Assembly: GCA_003216615.1 (NCBI GenBank)
Contig: QCIP01000008.1
Coordinates: 42,369 to 106,368, forward strand
DNA: 64,000 nt
From: Prochlorococcus sp. AG-402-M15
GTDB lineage: Bacteria > Cyanobacteriota > Cyanobacteriia > PCC-6307 > Cyanobiaceae
Direction of reading: 5' to 3'
The notes under the pieces were generated by a model, which made no database searches, was not told the origin of the DNA, and saw only the letters and a list, made by a program, of their open reading frames with translations. The translations under genes and the position numbers were made by a program. Below are positions 28,409 to 37,937 of the stretch, piece after piece; the first letter of the stretch is position 1, and each line of letters begins with the position of its first letter.

Positions 28409-28657
28409 ATGACCAAAGATTTAAAGTCTGGTAATGTTAAACACTTGCCAATTAAAAATGTCGATTTACCAAATTTTGTAAATAATTTTTCAGGAGATAA
28501 CTCAAAGATTTGTTCTATAGATGGAACTAATGTTATTAGAGTCCCTTTCGGTAAAAAATTCTCAAAGAAGAAAAGGCCTGAAAAGAATCAAAATATTGCC
28601 ACTCTAATTCTTCCTTTAAATTCGTATAGTAGTCCTACTCCCCCACATGTAGCATAA
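28409..28657 (+). CDS. Unknown small protein, 82 residues
   Basis: 82 residues beginning MTKDLKSGNVKHLPIKN. Basic, hydrophilic, with KKFSKKKRPEKNQNIATLILPL in the C-terminal half and no membrane segment or cysteine pair. Not recognised. It stands alone, 129 bases after gcvP and convergent with sqdX, so it probably has its own promoter. Normal codon use and a clear ATG favour a real gene. Confidence 0.5.
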   Translation: MTKDLKSGNVKHLPIKNVDLPNFVNNFSGDNSKICSIDGTNVIRVPFGKKFSKKKRPEKNQNIATLILPLNSYSSPTPPHVA

Positions 28658-28669
28658 TTAAAAATTAAA

Positions 28670-29803
28670 CTACTTTGTCCCTTTAAGTGTATCTGAATAA
28701 TAATTTTGTAGTTGTAAAGTTGCTTGATTCCAATCCCACTTTTCTGCTTCATTTCTTGCCTCTTTTCTCATAACTTCTCTTTTTTCTTGATTTTCTAGAA
28801 TTTTTTTTGTCGCTTCAATTAAACTTTGTTCTCCGTTATCTATTTCATCAGGATCATATAAACAACCATTTATGCCATCGTTTATTATATCCGGAATTCC
28901 CCCTTTATTGGCCCCTATAACTGGACATCCTGCGGCCATTGCTTCTAATAAAACTAATCCAAGTGTTTCTGTACTGGAGGGAAATAAAAATATATCTCCA
29001 GAGGCATAAGCACTAGCAAGTTCATCACCAGATAAATATCCTATGAAATTAGTCTTGCTATTTTCGAAGATTTTTTCAAGCTGATTTCTATATGGTCCGT
29101 CACCTACAAGTGCTAGGCATGCATTAGGAATACTTTCTAAGACTGGTTTTATTCTCTCAATTTGCTTTTCTGCTGATAATCTTCCTACATATATCAATAG
29201 GTAATTAGCATCCTTATATTTTCCAAATAATTTTTCTCTCATTTTCTCACTTCTTAAATCAGGTCTGAAACTATAAGTATCTACTCCTCTCTGCCATAGT
29301 GCAGTCCTTTGAATACCTTTATCTTTTAACTCATTTACCATAGCGGTGGATGTACATAAATTTAACAAGGCTTGATTATGAGCTGCTTTGAGTAATTCCC
29401 ATAAAAGTGGCTCTAACATACCCATACCGTAGTGTTCAAGATATTTAGGAAGATGAGTATGGTAGCTTGCAATTAAGGGGATATTATTGGTTTTCGCTAA
29501 CCATATACCACCTAAGCCAAGTACAGCTGGATTAACAACATGTATTAAATCTGGTTTAAATGTCTCTAACTTATCTGAAACTGCAGGACCTGGTAGACCA
29601 AGCTTCAACTCTGGATATAAGGGCAATGGCATTGCCGCAACTCCAACAACAGTTGCCCCCATATATGATTCGGGACATCCCTCGGGACAAAATATTATAA
29701 CTTCATCACCATTTTTTATTAAAAATTCAATAGTTTTAGTTAGTCTCGTTACTATGCCATCAACTTTAGGTAAAAAAGTTTCAGTAAACAATGCAATTTT
29801 CAC
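28670..29803 (-). CDS. sqdX: Sulfolipid (SQDG) synthase glycosyltransferase
   Basis: 377 residues, GTG start supported by the conserved opening (V)KIALFTETFLPKVDGIVTRL. Family 4 glycosyltransferase that transfers sulfoquinovose from UDP-sulfoquinovose to diacylglycerol, forming sulfoquinovosyl diacylglycerol of the thylakoid membrane. The donor-binding EX7E region is FPSSTETLGLVLLEAMAAGCPVIG, followed by GGIPDII. It is 27 bases downstream of sqdB, and the two form the complete cyanobacterial SQDG pathway. Confidence 0.93.
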   Translation of the reverse strand: MKIALFTETFLPKVDGIVTRLTKTIEFLIKNGDEVIIFCPEGCPESYMGATVVGVAAMPLPLYPELKLGLPGPAVSDKLETFKPDLIHVVNPAVLGLGGIWLAKTNNIPLIASYHTHLPKYLEHYGMGMLEPLLWELLKAAHNQALLNLCTSTAMVNELKDKGIQRTALWQRGVDTYSFRPDLRSEKMREKLFGKYKDANYLLIYVGRLSAEKQIERIKPVLESIPNACLALVGDGPYRNQLEKIFENSKTNFIGYLSGDELASAYASGDIFLFPSSTETLGLVLLEAMAAGCPVIGANKGGIPDIINDGINGCLYDPDEIDNGEQSLIEATKKILENQEKREVMRKEARNEAEKWDWNQATLQLQNYYSDTLKGTK

Positions 29804-29830
29804 TTTCTTAAGGTTATTTTTTAGAAAATT

Positions 29831-31024
29831 TCAATTAGCCTTTATAGCTTCAGCTTGTTTTTTTGTCCAAGATGAAACACAAGGTATGCGTTTTAAATCG
29901 CATCTCTTGGAGTATTTTTTGGCAACTTCAACAACTTCTTCTAATAAGCCATTATCAAGAGTTGTTGGGTTTAAACCTAATTCTATAAAGCATTTATTAT
30001 CAACAATTAAATCATTTTCAACTGCTTCGTTCCTTGGATTTGGTAAATAATTGATATGAGCTCCTGTTAGAGAAGCAACTTTTTTCGCTAGTTCTCCAAC
30101 TTGATGACTTTCTGTCATTTGATTAAAGATTTTGACTCTCTCTCCTGGTTTTGGAGGATTTTCAAGAGCAAGTTGTACACATTTTACAGAGTCTTTTATA
30201 TGTATAAATGCTCTTGTTTGCCCTCCTGTCCCATGAACACTTAATGGATATCCAATGGCAGCTTGCATTAGAAATCTGTTTAGAACAGTTCCATAATCTC
30301 CGTCATAGTCAAATCGGTTTGTCAATCTAGGGTCTTTTAAAGTTGCTTCTGTATTTGTTCCCCAAACAATGCCTTGATGTAGATCAGTGATTCTCACAAG
30401 ATCATTTTTGTTGTAGTAAAGAAATAATAATTGATCTAGAGTCTTAGTCATATGATAAACACTACCTGGACTTGCAGGGTGTAATATTTCTTCTTCAAAG
30501 CGGCTTCCATCTGGTTGTGGAACTTCAACTTTTAAATAACCTTCTGGAATTGTTGCACCTCTATGGGATCCATAACCGTAGACTCCCATTGTTCCCAAAT
30601 GAACTACATGAATATCTAAATTACTTTCTACGATTGCAGTAAGAAGGTTGTGTGTGCCATTGACATTATTATCTACTGTATATCTTTTTGTAAAACTTGA
30701 TTTCATAGAGTAAGGCGCTGCTCTTTGTTCAGCAAAATGAATTACTGAATCAGGTTTTTCTTCAATAAGTAAATTTAATAATTTTTGATATTGTTTAGAG
30801 ATATCCATATTAAGAAATCTCATAGATTTGCCTCCTATCTCTTCCCATGCAGATAATCTTTCAGTTATTGAAGAAATCGGAGTTAAAGATTCTACTTCAA
30901 GATCAATATCTATTTTTCTACGACTTAAATTGTCGACAATAATTACATCATGATTTTGCTCTGCTAAATTCACCGCACAAGGCCAACCGCAAAAACCATC
31001 TCCACCAAGAACAATAACTTTCAC
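29831..31024 (-). CDS. sqdB: UDP-sulfoquinovose synthase
   Basis: 397 residues, GTG start. Extended short-chain dehydrogenase fold: Rossmann motif VLGGDGFCGWPCAVNLA at the N-terminus, the Thr/Tyr/Lys catalytic region with GSVYHMTK (Tyr-X3-Lys), and HLGTMGVYGYG before it. Converts UDP-glucose and sulfite to UDP-sulfoquinovose. First gene of the sqdB-sqdX pair. Sulfolipid replaces phospholipid in low-phosphate oceans, which fits an oligotrophic picocyanobacterium. Confidence 0.96.
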   Translation of the reverse strand: MKVIVLGGDGFCGWPCAVNLAEQNHDVIIVDNLSRRKIDIDLEVESLTPISSITERLSAWEEIGGKSMRFLNMDISKQYQKLLNLLIEEKPDSVIHFAEQRAAPYSMKSSFTKRYTVDNNVNGTHNLLTAIVESNLDIHVVHLGTMGVYGYGSHRGATIPEGYLKVEVPQPDGSRFEEEILHPASPGSVYHMTKTLDQLLFLYYNKNDLVRITDLHQGIVWGTNTEATLKDPRLTNRFDYDGDYGTVLNRFLMQAAIGYPLSVHGTGGQTRAFIHIKDSVKCVQLALENPPKPGERVKIFNQMTESHQVGELAKKVASLTGAHINYLPNPRNEAVENDLIVDNKCFIELGLNPTTLDNGLLEEVVEVAKKYSKRCDLKRIPCVSSWTKKQAEAIKAN

Positions 31025-31194
31025 TCAGAACTCCAGAATTAATAGATTCATAATATATTTATTAAATTACTACAGTGTGCTTCCAATTTGCGAAAAAACA
31101 TTGTAAATAGTTTCAAATCTTCTTTCTTAATACAATAAATAAAACCAAATACTAAATTTTTACTCTCTTTTTAAAATTTTCTCAACTTACAGTA

Positions 31195-31989
31195 TTAGAT
31201 AGATATGTTTTTTTCCGGTGAACTTGCTAGTGCAAAGTTTTGTTTTTTAATTCTTCCTGCGAGAAAAGCCTCCCTGCCAGCTTTAACACCATAATTTATA
31301 GCTTGAGCCATTAGAGGAGGATTGTCAGCTTGTGCTATTGCACTATTTATTAAAACACCATCAGCTCCAAGTTCCATAGCTTGAGAAGCTTCACTAGGAA
31401 CCCCAATTCCTGCGTCAATTATAACCGGGACTTTTGCATTCTCAATAATTATTGCTATGTTTGATAAATTTAATAAACCTTGCCCTGAGCCAATAGGCGA
31501 GCCTAATGGCATTACAGTTGCACAACCTATTTCTTCTAGTCTTTTTGCAAGAATAGGATCTGCATTGATATAGGGAAGTACAGCAAAACCCTTTTTTATT
31601 AAAATTTCAGCTGCTTTAAGGGTTTCTATTGGATCTGGGAGTAAATATTTTTTGTCAGGAATTACTTCTAATTTCACAAAATTGTTTTCTTCTTGACCAG
31701 ACAATTTTGCAAGCTCTCTTCCCAAAATTCCTATTCTGACTGCCTCTTCGGCATTAACACAACCAGCTGTATTAGGAAGCATCCAGTATTTTTTCCAGTT
31801 AATTTTTTCGAGCAAATTTTCTCCAGTCTCATTATTTTTAATTCTTCGAACAGCGACAGTTATGATTTCTGTTTCCGACTTGGACAAACTTTCTACCATA
31901 TCTTGCGAAGATTTGTATTTGCCAGTACCTACCATTAATCTGCTGGAAAATTGTTTTCCTCCAATGCGTAATGATGAATAATTTTTCAT
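31195..31989 (-). CDS. thiG: Thiazole synthase
   Basis: 264 residues. ThiG condenses deoxyxylulose 5-phosphate with dehydroglycine and ThiS thiocarboxylate to form the thiamine thiazole. TIM-barrel signatures: [10 protein letters not shown] at the N-terminus, [12 protein letters not shown], and [30 protein letters not shown]. It follows the TPR-protein gene by two bases. No TPP-riboswitch-like sequence is visible near it. The 170-base gap downstream holds no gene that I can support. Confidence 0.96.
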   Translation of the reverse strand: MKNYSSLRIGGKQFSSRLMVGTGKYKSSQDMVESLSKSETEIITVAVRRIKNNETGENLLEKINWKKYWMLPNTAGCVNAEEAVRIGILGRELAKLSGQEENNFVKLEVIPDKKYLLPDPIETLKAAEILIKKGFAVLPYINADPILAKRLEEIGCATVMPLGSPIGSGQGLLNLSNIAIIIENAKVPVIIDAGIGVPSEASQAMELGADGVLINSAIAQADNPPLMAQAINYGVKAGREAFLAGRIKKQNFALASSPEKNISI

Positions 31990-31991
31990 AT

Positions 31992-32549
31992 TTAAAATCC
32001 CTTATCTTTAATACCTTTATAAGGTTTGTAATTATTTCTTTTTTCTAACTCCTTACTTTTTTTAATTGCTGTTTTGTTTTTTGGATCTATGACTAAAACC
32101 TTTTGATAAGTGGCATATGCCAAGTCGTATTCAAGTAAACGCTGTTGTGCTGATGCAAGATTATTTAGGGCTATCGGATATTCAGGAAGTGATTTTATTG
32201 CAAAGTTATAGTGTTTAATTGCTTTTTTAAATTCATTTTGAGCAGCATAAGAAAATCCTAAAGCGTTATTAATTATGGCTTTCGCTTCATCAGGTTCATT
32301 TTCATAATTGTCAATTGCTTTTAAAAAAGTTTTAGTTGCTTCAGAATATAATCTTTTTTTTATCTGAATAGACCCAAATTCATATAATTCTGAAGCTTGA
32401 GTTAGAGAATCTAAACCTTTCTGCTCAAATTTTACTAAATTTAATTCATCACTTCTTGTTTTTAGAAATTGTCTAAATACAAAAATAGAAATTATTATTA
32501 ATACAACAAAAAGAATTACTAAATATGATTGAAAGGAATATATTTCCAT
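31992..32549 (-). CDS. Membrane-anchored TPR-repeat protein
   Basis: 185 residues. An N-terminal transmembrane helix (about 8-27, [21 protein letters not shown]) is followed by three tetratricopeptide-type units, for example [47 protein letters not shown] and [28 protein letters not shown] units mediate protein contacts; the partner is unknown. Picocyanobacteria carry several such anchored TPR proteins, some acting in photosystem assembly, but nothing here specifies that. Upstream of thiG by two bases. Confidence 0.8.
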   Translation of the reverse strand: MEIYSFQSYLVILFVVLIIISIFVFRQFLKTRSDELNLVKFEQKGLDSLTQASELYEFGSIQIKKRLYSEATKTFLKAIDNYENEPDEAKAIINNALGFSYAAQNEFKKAIKHYNFAIKSLPEYPIALNNLASAQQRLLEYDLAYATYQKVLVIDPKNKTAIKKSKELEKRNNYKPYKGIKDKGF

Positions 32550-32583
32550 TATTTATAATTACTTTTTAAATTATATTCTTTTT

Positions 32584-32931
32584 TTAAGTACTAATGGAAG
32601 CAACTATTTTTTCAAAACACTTTGGATCATTTAAGGCTAATTGAGCAAGCATTTTTCTGTTAATGATAATTTCTGAATTTTTCATGCCATTTATTAACTT
32701 GCTGTAGTTAGTTCCATTTATTCTGGCTGATGCATTAATTCTAGAAATCCAAAGTCTTCTAAAATCTCTTTTTCTTCTTCTTCTATCTCTGTAAGCATTA
32801 CAGAGAGCTTTCATTACTCTTTGATTTGCTGTTCTGAAAAGATTTTTGTTGCCTCCTTTAAAACCTTTTGCAAGATTTAAGATTTTGTTTCTTCTTTTTC
32901 TGGCTATGTTGCCTCTTTTTACGCGTGCCAT
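32584..32931 (-). CDS. rplT: 50S ribosomal protein L20
   Basis: 115 residues, starting [18 protein letters not shown], the strongly conserved L20 beginning. The basic N-terminal arm and the globular end with [27 protein letters not shown] are standard. It binds 23S rRNA early in large subunit assembly. Follows rpmI by 28 bases; in many bacteria infC-rpmI-rplT are together, but here infC is about 30 kb away. Confidence 0.98.
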   Translation of the reverse strand: MARVKRGNIARKRRNKILNLAKGFKGGNKNLFRTANQRVMKALCNAYRDRRRRKRDFRRLWISRINASARINGTNYSKLINGMKNSEIIINRKMLAQLALNDPKCFEKIVASIST

Positions 32932-32959
32932 GAATATCTAAGGAAAATGAGTTAAAGAT

Positions 32960-33157
32960 TTATGCGTAGGGAATCATCAATTTTACATTATCAGCATCTC
33001 TTTCATCAACTACGGCTTTTGTTGATAGATGTCTTTTTAATTTGGAGCTTTTATGATCAAGTAAATGATTATGGAAAGCCCTTCTTCTCATGAATTTACC
33101 CGTCGCAGTAGCTTTAAATCTTTTGGCAGCTGATTTACGAGTTTTTAGTTTAGACAT
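32960..33157 (-). CDS. rpmI: 50S ribosomal protein L35
   Basis: 65 residues. The L35 pattern [23 protein letters not shown] is clear, followed by [19 protein letters not shown]. First gene of rpmI-rplT. A promoter candidate lies in the upstream divergent gap. Confidence 0.98.
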   Translation of the reverse strand: MSKLKTRKSAAKRFKATATGKFMRRRAFHNHLLDHKSSKLKRHLSTKAVVDERDADNVKLMIPYA

Positions 33158-33183
33158 TTAAGTCAAATGTGTTTAATTAGGAT

Positions 33184-33212
33184 AATCTAAACCTTTATAC
33201 GCATTGGTGCAA
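33184..33212 (-). promoter_or_regulatory. rpmI: Candidate promoter for rpmI-rplT
   Basis: On the minus strand, a -35-like TTGCAC (33212-33207) and a -10-like TAGATT (33189-33184) are separated by exactly 17 bases, ending 26 bases before the L35 start codon. It lies in the 91-base divergent gap between rpmI and the SpoIID-like gene. Sequence-only prediction. Confidence 0.4.
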
Positions 33213-33248
33213 ATTAAATTTTTTAATTGACAAGGAAATTTCTAATTT

Positions 33249-34787
33249 ATGAAACTTAAAATTGCCTTTTTTAGATTATTTTTAGGTTGTATTTCTTTTT
33301 TAATAATTAATACTAAATTTAGTTCTAATGTAGTAGCAGAGGAATTGCTAAATGTTGAGCTCAATAAAGAAATTAAAAAAGGAAAATTTTTAATTGGTTT
33401 AAAGCAATATCTTGGCGGAGAAAATGATAAGTTCTCACAGAAAAAGAATATTATTTTTATGACTAATAAAGGCTTTTTGAATCTAATGTCTTCTAATGGT
33501 ATCAAACATAAATCAAAACAGCTTAATATCACCTGGAGGGATGTACCCATCAAAAATCCAAAAACAATTGAAAGAATTGTTTTTGGTCCTTTTGCTAGTT
33601 ATGAATCGGCTAAAAAAGTATCAGAGAGACTAAAAGATAAGGGATTTGAGACTACTGTCGCTTACCCTAGAAATTGGGAGGTATGGATTCCATTTGAAGA
33701 TAATCTGCCTGAGTTTGAACTAAAAAATAATATCTTCAGAAAAATAAACAATATTCAAATTACTCCTTTTCTTAAAAGTGAGCATGGTTTTATAAAACTC
33801 GAAGGACCTATACATATTTTTGCTGACGAGGAAATAAAAATAAATGATGTTAAATTTGGAAAAAATTTTTATTTGATAAAAGATTCATATGGAACTTGGA
33901 CATTAATTCAAAAAATTAAGTTTGATGATTATTTGGAAGGTGTTTTGCCTTACGAAATTGGACCGAGTTCTCCTCTAGAAGCACTCAAGGCACAAGCAAT
34001 TATTGCACGAACTTGGGGAATTTATAATTCTGAAAGATTTAATATGGATAAATATCACTTATGTATCACCACTCAATGCCAAGTTTATAAGCCTCCGCAA
34101 ACTATAAATAGTAGAGTACAACAAGCTATTGAAGAAACTTCAAATTTAGTTCTCAAATATGAAAATCAACCAATAAATGCTTTTTATCATGGTTCTAATG
34201 GTGGCGTATCTGCAACAGCAGGCGAGTCCTGGCAAATGCAAGACTATTCTTACTTTAAATCATTCATAGATGGTTCTAAATCATTAACTAAAATTTTTAA
34301 ACTTCCAATTACAAGTGAATCTGATTTAAATAATTTTTTAGATTTAGATAAAGAACAGTTTTATGGGAGCAATCACTCTCTATTTAGATGGAATAAGAAA
34401 ATTTCTAGACTTGAAATTAAAGAAAAGTTAATTAAAAACAAACTTATAAATATTAATGATAAAGTTTTGGATTTAAATGCTACTGAACGAGGTTCAAGTG
34501 GAAGAGTTATAAAATTAGAAATACAGACTAACAAAGTTAATAAATCTATTGTTCTAGTAAAAGATGATATTCGACGAGTATTGAGTTTTATACCAAGTAA
34601 TTTATTTACTATTAATAAATTAAGTGATGATTTATGGCTTTTGAGAGGAGGAGGCTTCGGTCATGGTGTAGGTTTATCACAGTCAGGAGCAATTGAAATG
34701 GCAAAATTAGGATTCTCTTATGAACAAATATTGAATCATTACTATCGAGATGCAAAATTAAAAAAAATTGAGATATTGTCTCAATGA
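33249..34787 (+). CDS. SpoIID/LytB-domain protein (exported)
   Basis: 512 residues. An N-terminal signal or anchor (about 5-25, AFFRLFLGCISFLIINTKFSS) is followed by a SPOR-like region (about 100-140, FGPFASYESAKKVSERLKDKGFE) and the SpoIID domain (about 220-500), with LPYEIGPSSPLEALKAQAIIARTW, CQVYKPP and GGGFGHGVGLSQSGAIEMA. In Bacillus SpoIID is a lytic transglycosylase; this bacterium does not sporulate, so a peptidoglycan-remodelling role at the cell envelope is inferred. The SPOR-like part suggests glycan-strand binding. Confidence 0.85.
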   Translation: MKLKIAFFRLFLGCISFLIINTKFSSNVVAEELLNVELNKEIKKGKFLIGLKQYLGGENDKFSQKKNIIFMTNKGFLNLMSSNGIKHKSKQLNITWRDVPIKNPKTIERIVFGPFASYESAKKVSERLKDKGFETTVAYPRNWEVWIPFEDNLPEFELKNNIFRKINNIQITPFLKSEHGFIKLEGPIHIFADEEIKINDVKFGKNFYLIKDSYGTWTLIQKIKFDDYLEGVLPYEIGPSSPLEALKAQAIIARTWGIYNSERFNMDKYHLCITTQCQVYKPPQTINSRVQQAIEETSNLVLKYENQPINAFYHGSNGGVSATAGESWQMQDYSYFKSFIDGSKSLTKIFKLPITSESDLNNFLDLDKEQFYGSNHSLFRWNKKISRLEIKEKLIKNKLININDKVLDLNATERGSSGRVIKLEIQTNKVNKSIVLVKDDIRRVLSFIPSNLFTINKLSDDLWLLRGGGFGHGVGLSQSGAIEMAKLGFSYEQILNHYYRDAKLKKIEILSQ

Positions 34788-34812
34788 AATTTAAGAATTA
34801 AAAATTTATTTT

Positions 34813-36114
34813 ATGAGTAAGAGCTTTTATAAAAATAGAAGATTGAAGTCGTTTATATTTCTTAGTGCTTGTTTTTTAGTAGCTCTTATTCCTCATGCTT
34901 ACGATATCGAAAGGTTCTTTTATCTTATATTGACTCTTTCTTTTGTGATTGTTTTTTATGGTTTAATAGTTATTTCTAGAAATTTTAAAAGGAACAATGT
35001 TCCAAATACTTTAAGGAGCATAATTAGTAATAAAAAATTACCCGTTCTTGATATTTTAGTCGCAGCTAGAGATGAAGAGAATGTCATAGCTAGATTAGTT
35101 GAAAGATTATTTAATTTAGATTATCCAACAAATAAATTAAATATTTATATAATCGATGATGGCAGTTCTGATAAAACGCCATTAATTTTAGATCGATTAT
35201 CTAGACAATATGAGAAGCTCAAAGTAGTAAGTCGCTCTCCAAATGCAGGAGGCGGAAAGTCAGGGGCTTTAAATTATGCCTTGAAGTTTACTCATGGTCA
35301 ATGGTTATTAGTTTTGGATGCTGACGCTCAATTAAAACAAGATTCTTTGATAAGGTTATTTAATTTTGTAGAAGAGGGTGATTGGTCTGCAGTTCAATTA
35401 CGAAAATCAGTAACAAATGTAAGTAAGAATTTTCTAACTTCATGTCAGTCAATGGAGATGGCTATGGACGCAATCTTTCAATATGGGAGGTTATCAGTTG
35501 CTGGTGTTTCTGAATTAAGGGGTAATGGTCAATTGATTAAGAAAGATACGTTATTGGCATGTGGTTCTTTTAATGAAGACACAGTTACTGATGATCTTGA
35601 TTTAAGTTTAAGGTTATTATTATTAAAATCTAGAATTGGAATCTTATGGGATCCTCCAGTCATGGAGGAAGCAGTTGAAAATTTAAATGCTTTATTGGCG
35701 CAAAGGCAAAGATGGGCAGAGGGGGGTTTGCAAAGATTCTTTGATTATGGGGATCAATTAGTTAGTAATAAAATTAATTATTTGCAAAAATTTGATTTAA
35801 CTTACTTCTTCATCTTGCAATATGCACTCCCAATCATTTCTATTTTTGATTTAGTTCTTAGTATTGCTCTATTAGATTCACCAATTTATTGGCCTATTTC
35901 ATTCACAGCTTTTATATTATCTGGAATTGCTTTTTGGTATGGTGCTTATTGCAAAAGCGAAGTACCTGTATTGCAAAAAGGTAATTTTTTGATGGTATTT
36001 GTATCGGTTTTTTATTTATCACATTGGTTTCTAGTAATCCCCTGGGTAACAATAAAGATGTCTATTTTCCCAAAAAAGATACTTTGGCGAAAAACTCTTC
36101 ATACTGGAGTTTAA
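34813..36114 (+). CDS. Membrane glycosyltransferase family 2
   Basis: 433 residues. Two N-terminal membrane helices (about 14-55) precede a GT-A catalytic domain with VAARDEENVIARLVERL, the nucleotide-binding IIDDGSSDKT, the DxD-type LVLDADAQ and the QRQRWAEGG acceptor motif of processive or hyaluronan-synthase-like enzymes. Three to four helices follow at about 335-420. It probably makes a cell-surface polysaccharide or glycolipid; donor and acceptor are unknown. It follows the SpoIID-like gene by 25 bases, and both may concern the envelope. Confidence 0.85.
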   Translation: MSKSFYKNRRLKSFIFLSACFLVALIPHAYDIERFFYLILTLSFVIVFYGLIVISRNFKRNNVPNTLRSIISNKKLPVLDILVAARDEENVIARLVERLFNLDYPTNKLNIYIIDDGSSDKTPLILDRLSRQYEKLKVVSRSPNAGGGKSGALNYALKFTHGQWLLVLDADAQLKQDSLIRLFNFVEEGDWSAVQLRKSVTNVSKNFLTSCQSMEMAMDAIFQYGRLSVAGVSELRGNGQLIKKDTLLACGSFNEDTVTDDLDLSLRLLLLKSRIGILWDPPVMEEAVENLNALLAQRQRWAEGGLQRFFDYGDQLVSNKINYLQKFDLTYFFILQYALPIISIFDLVLSIALLDSPIYWPISFTAFILSGIAFWYGAYCKSEVPVLQKGNFLMVFVSVFYLSHWFLVIPWVTIKMSIFPKKILWRKTLHTGV

Positions 36115-36115
36115 T

Positions 36116-37879
36116 TTATTCATCAAGATCTATTATTTCTCCATTAAAAAAATTTGCTAAGTTTTTTGAACTATCATCATAATTTTCCTCGTTAGATATT
36201 TTTGTTGACAAATTAGTTTTTGGTTCTAGTTTTTTCATTGGTTTCAAATGTTTTACTTCATTTTTGGTTATTTCTGGAGTATCTGTTGGGTTACTTTTAG
36301 TTAATTGTTTAGTTGAAAAATTAAGTATTATTTGATCTCCAAATATCTTTTTTACTGCATTTTCAATTATAACTTTTCTGCTTTTTATCATATTTTCCCA
36401 GTTTGGAGATAATGCAATTTTTATTTCTTGCGAATCAAAACTTTCAAGTTCGGCTTGTTGTGAAAGTAACATTCTTGTTGATGGCAACTCTAATTTAGAA
36501 AGAATTAATGCCCATTTATCTTTTAAACTATTTGACCTAGGATCATTTTGGCTATTATCAGAAATATTTCCCATATTTTCTTTTTCAAAACCAGTTAAAT
36601 CTTCCAATTTTTCGTCTTTTTTTGAAATTATTTTTTCTCGACTTATATTCTCTTTGATACTTTGTTTTTGAATTTCATGAGCAATATTCTCTTCATTAAT
36701 TATTTCTTTGTTTGCTTTGCTTAGATGTTTCTCTTTAATTAAATTATTTTTATTTTCTTGATTATTATCAAGACTATTTATCTTTTGACTATCTAGAAGG
36801 CCAGTTAAATGTATTTCAAGCCAAAGCCTTGGATTATCACTTGTTTTGATTTGATATTCAATATTTCTAAGATTATTATGCCAATTAATTATTGTTGATT
36901 TATTTATTGTTTTGGAGATTTTATCCAATTCATCTTGAAATCCATCAGAAGTATAATAAAGATCTGAATATTTATTATTTGTAGTATGAAGTAGTAAATC
37001 TCTTGTTATGTTTAATAATCCAATAATGATTTGATGGGGTTCGTTTCCAGTATCATATAATTTATTGCAGGTTATAATTAATGACTCTGGATTATTCTCA
37101 ACTAATGATTTAATCATGTTTGTTAATTCAATTTCTGATACTTCACCTAGCAGATTTTGAATATTATTAATTGTTATGCCTTCAGGAAGAAGATTAAGTT
37201 GTTCAAGGAGGCTTTGTGCATCTCTCATCCCTCCATTTGATCTCTTTGCAATAATTTTTAACGCCTGGACCTCATATTTAATATATTCTTTTTCTGCTAT
37301 TTCTGATAAATGTTGAAAAATGTCATTAGGACTTATTCTTCTAAAATCAAACTTTTGACATCTACTTTTTATTGTATTTAGTACTCTTTCAGGATTTGTT
37401 GTCGCAAGGATAAATACTACTCTCGACGGTGGTTCTTCAATAGTTTTTAATAAAGCATTTGAAGCTGCTGTTGAAAGCATATGACATTCATCAATAACGT
37501 ATACCTTCCATCTCGCTTGAGTAGGTGCAAATCTAGCTCTTTCAATAATTTCCCTTATATTTTCTACTCCAGTATTCGATGCTGCATCAATTTCGATAAT
37601 ATCTAGAGCGTTCCCATCTGTAATTTGTCTACATAAGTCACACTTTCCACAAGGATTTATTGTTGGTTCTTCGAATGACTGGCAGTTTAAAGATTTCGCA
37701 AATATTCTCGCACTTGATGTTTTGCCAGTGCCTCTTGGACCATTAAAAAGATAAGCAGGAGAAATCTTTTTTGTTAATAGTGCTTGTTTTAGAGTAATAG
37801 ATATAAAATTTTGACCAACCAGTTCATCTAAGTTGTTTGGTCTATATTTTTGATGAAAAGGCTTATGAATATTAGGCAT
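36116..37879 (-). CDS. dnaX: DNA polymerase III gamma/tau subunit
   Basis: 587 residues. AAA+ clamp-loader ATPase with Walker A GPRGTGKT at 47-54, the zinc module Cys66, Cys77, Cys80 and Cys83, DECHMLS (Walker B) and GGMRDAQSLLEQL (sensor 2). Residues about 360-470 are a charged, Lys/Asn/Glu-rich linker, followed by a further C-terminal region. No intein interrupts the gene, unlike in some cyanobacteria. The 3' end meets the convergent glycosyltransferase gene with one base between. Confidence 0.95.
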   Translation of the reverse strand: MPNIHKPFHQKYRPNNLDELVGQNFISITLKQALLTKKISPAYLFNGPRGTGKTSSARIFAKSLNCQSFEEPTINPCGKCDLCRQITDGNALDIIEIDAASNTGVENIREIIERARFAPTQARWKVYVIDECHMLSTAASNALLKTIEEPPSRVVFILATTNPERVLNTIKSRCQKFDFRRISPNDIFQHLSEIAEKEYIKYEVQALKIIAKRSNGGMRDAQSLLEQLNLLPEGITINNIQNLLGEVSEIELTNMIKSLVENNPESLIITCNKLYDTGNEPHQIIIGLLNITRDLLLHTTNNKYSDLYYTSDGFQDELDKISKTINKSTIINWHNNLRNIEYQIKTSDNPRLWLEIHLTGLLDSQKINSLDNNQENKNNLIKEKHLSKANKEIINEENIAHEIQKQSIKENISREKIISKKDEKLEDLTGFEKENMGNISDNSQNDPRSNSLKDKWALILSKLELPSTRMLLSQQAELESFDSQEIKIALSPNWENMIKSRKVIIENAVKKIFGDQIILNFSTKQLTKSNPTDTPEITKNEVKHLKPMKKLEPKTNLSTKISNEENYDDSSKNLANFFNGEIIDLDE

Positions 37880-37937
37880 TTATTCTTCATAAATTAGAAC
37901 AATTAAGGTTTTAATTACAACGATTAGACTCTAAGGT

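Noticed and set aside
31025..31194. Small gene or RNA in the gap between thiG and sqdB
   Set aside because: Sequence is uniformly AT-rich with no open frame having a start and no GC-rich or structured segment.
36116..37879. Possible intein or split dnaX, as in some cyanobacteria
   Set aside because: The ATPase domain is continuous from Walker A through sensor 2; no splicing motifs are visible.
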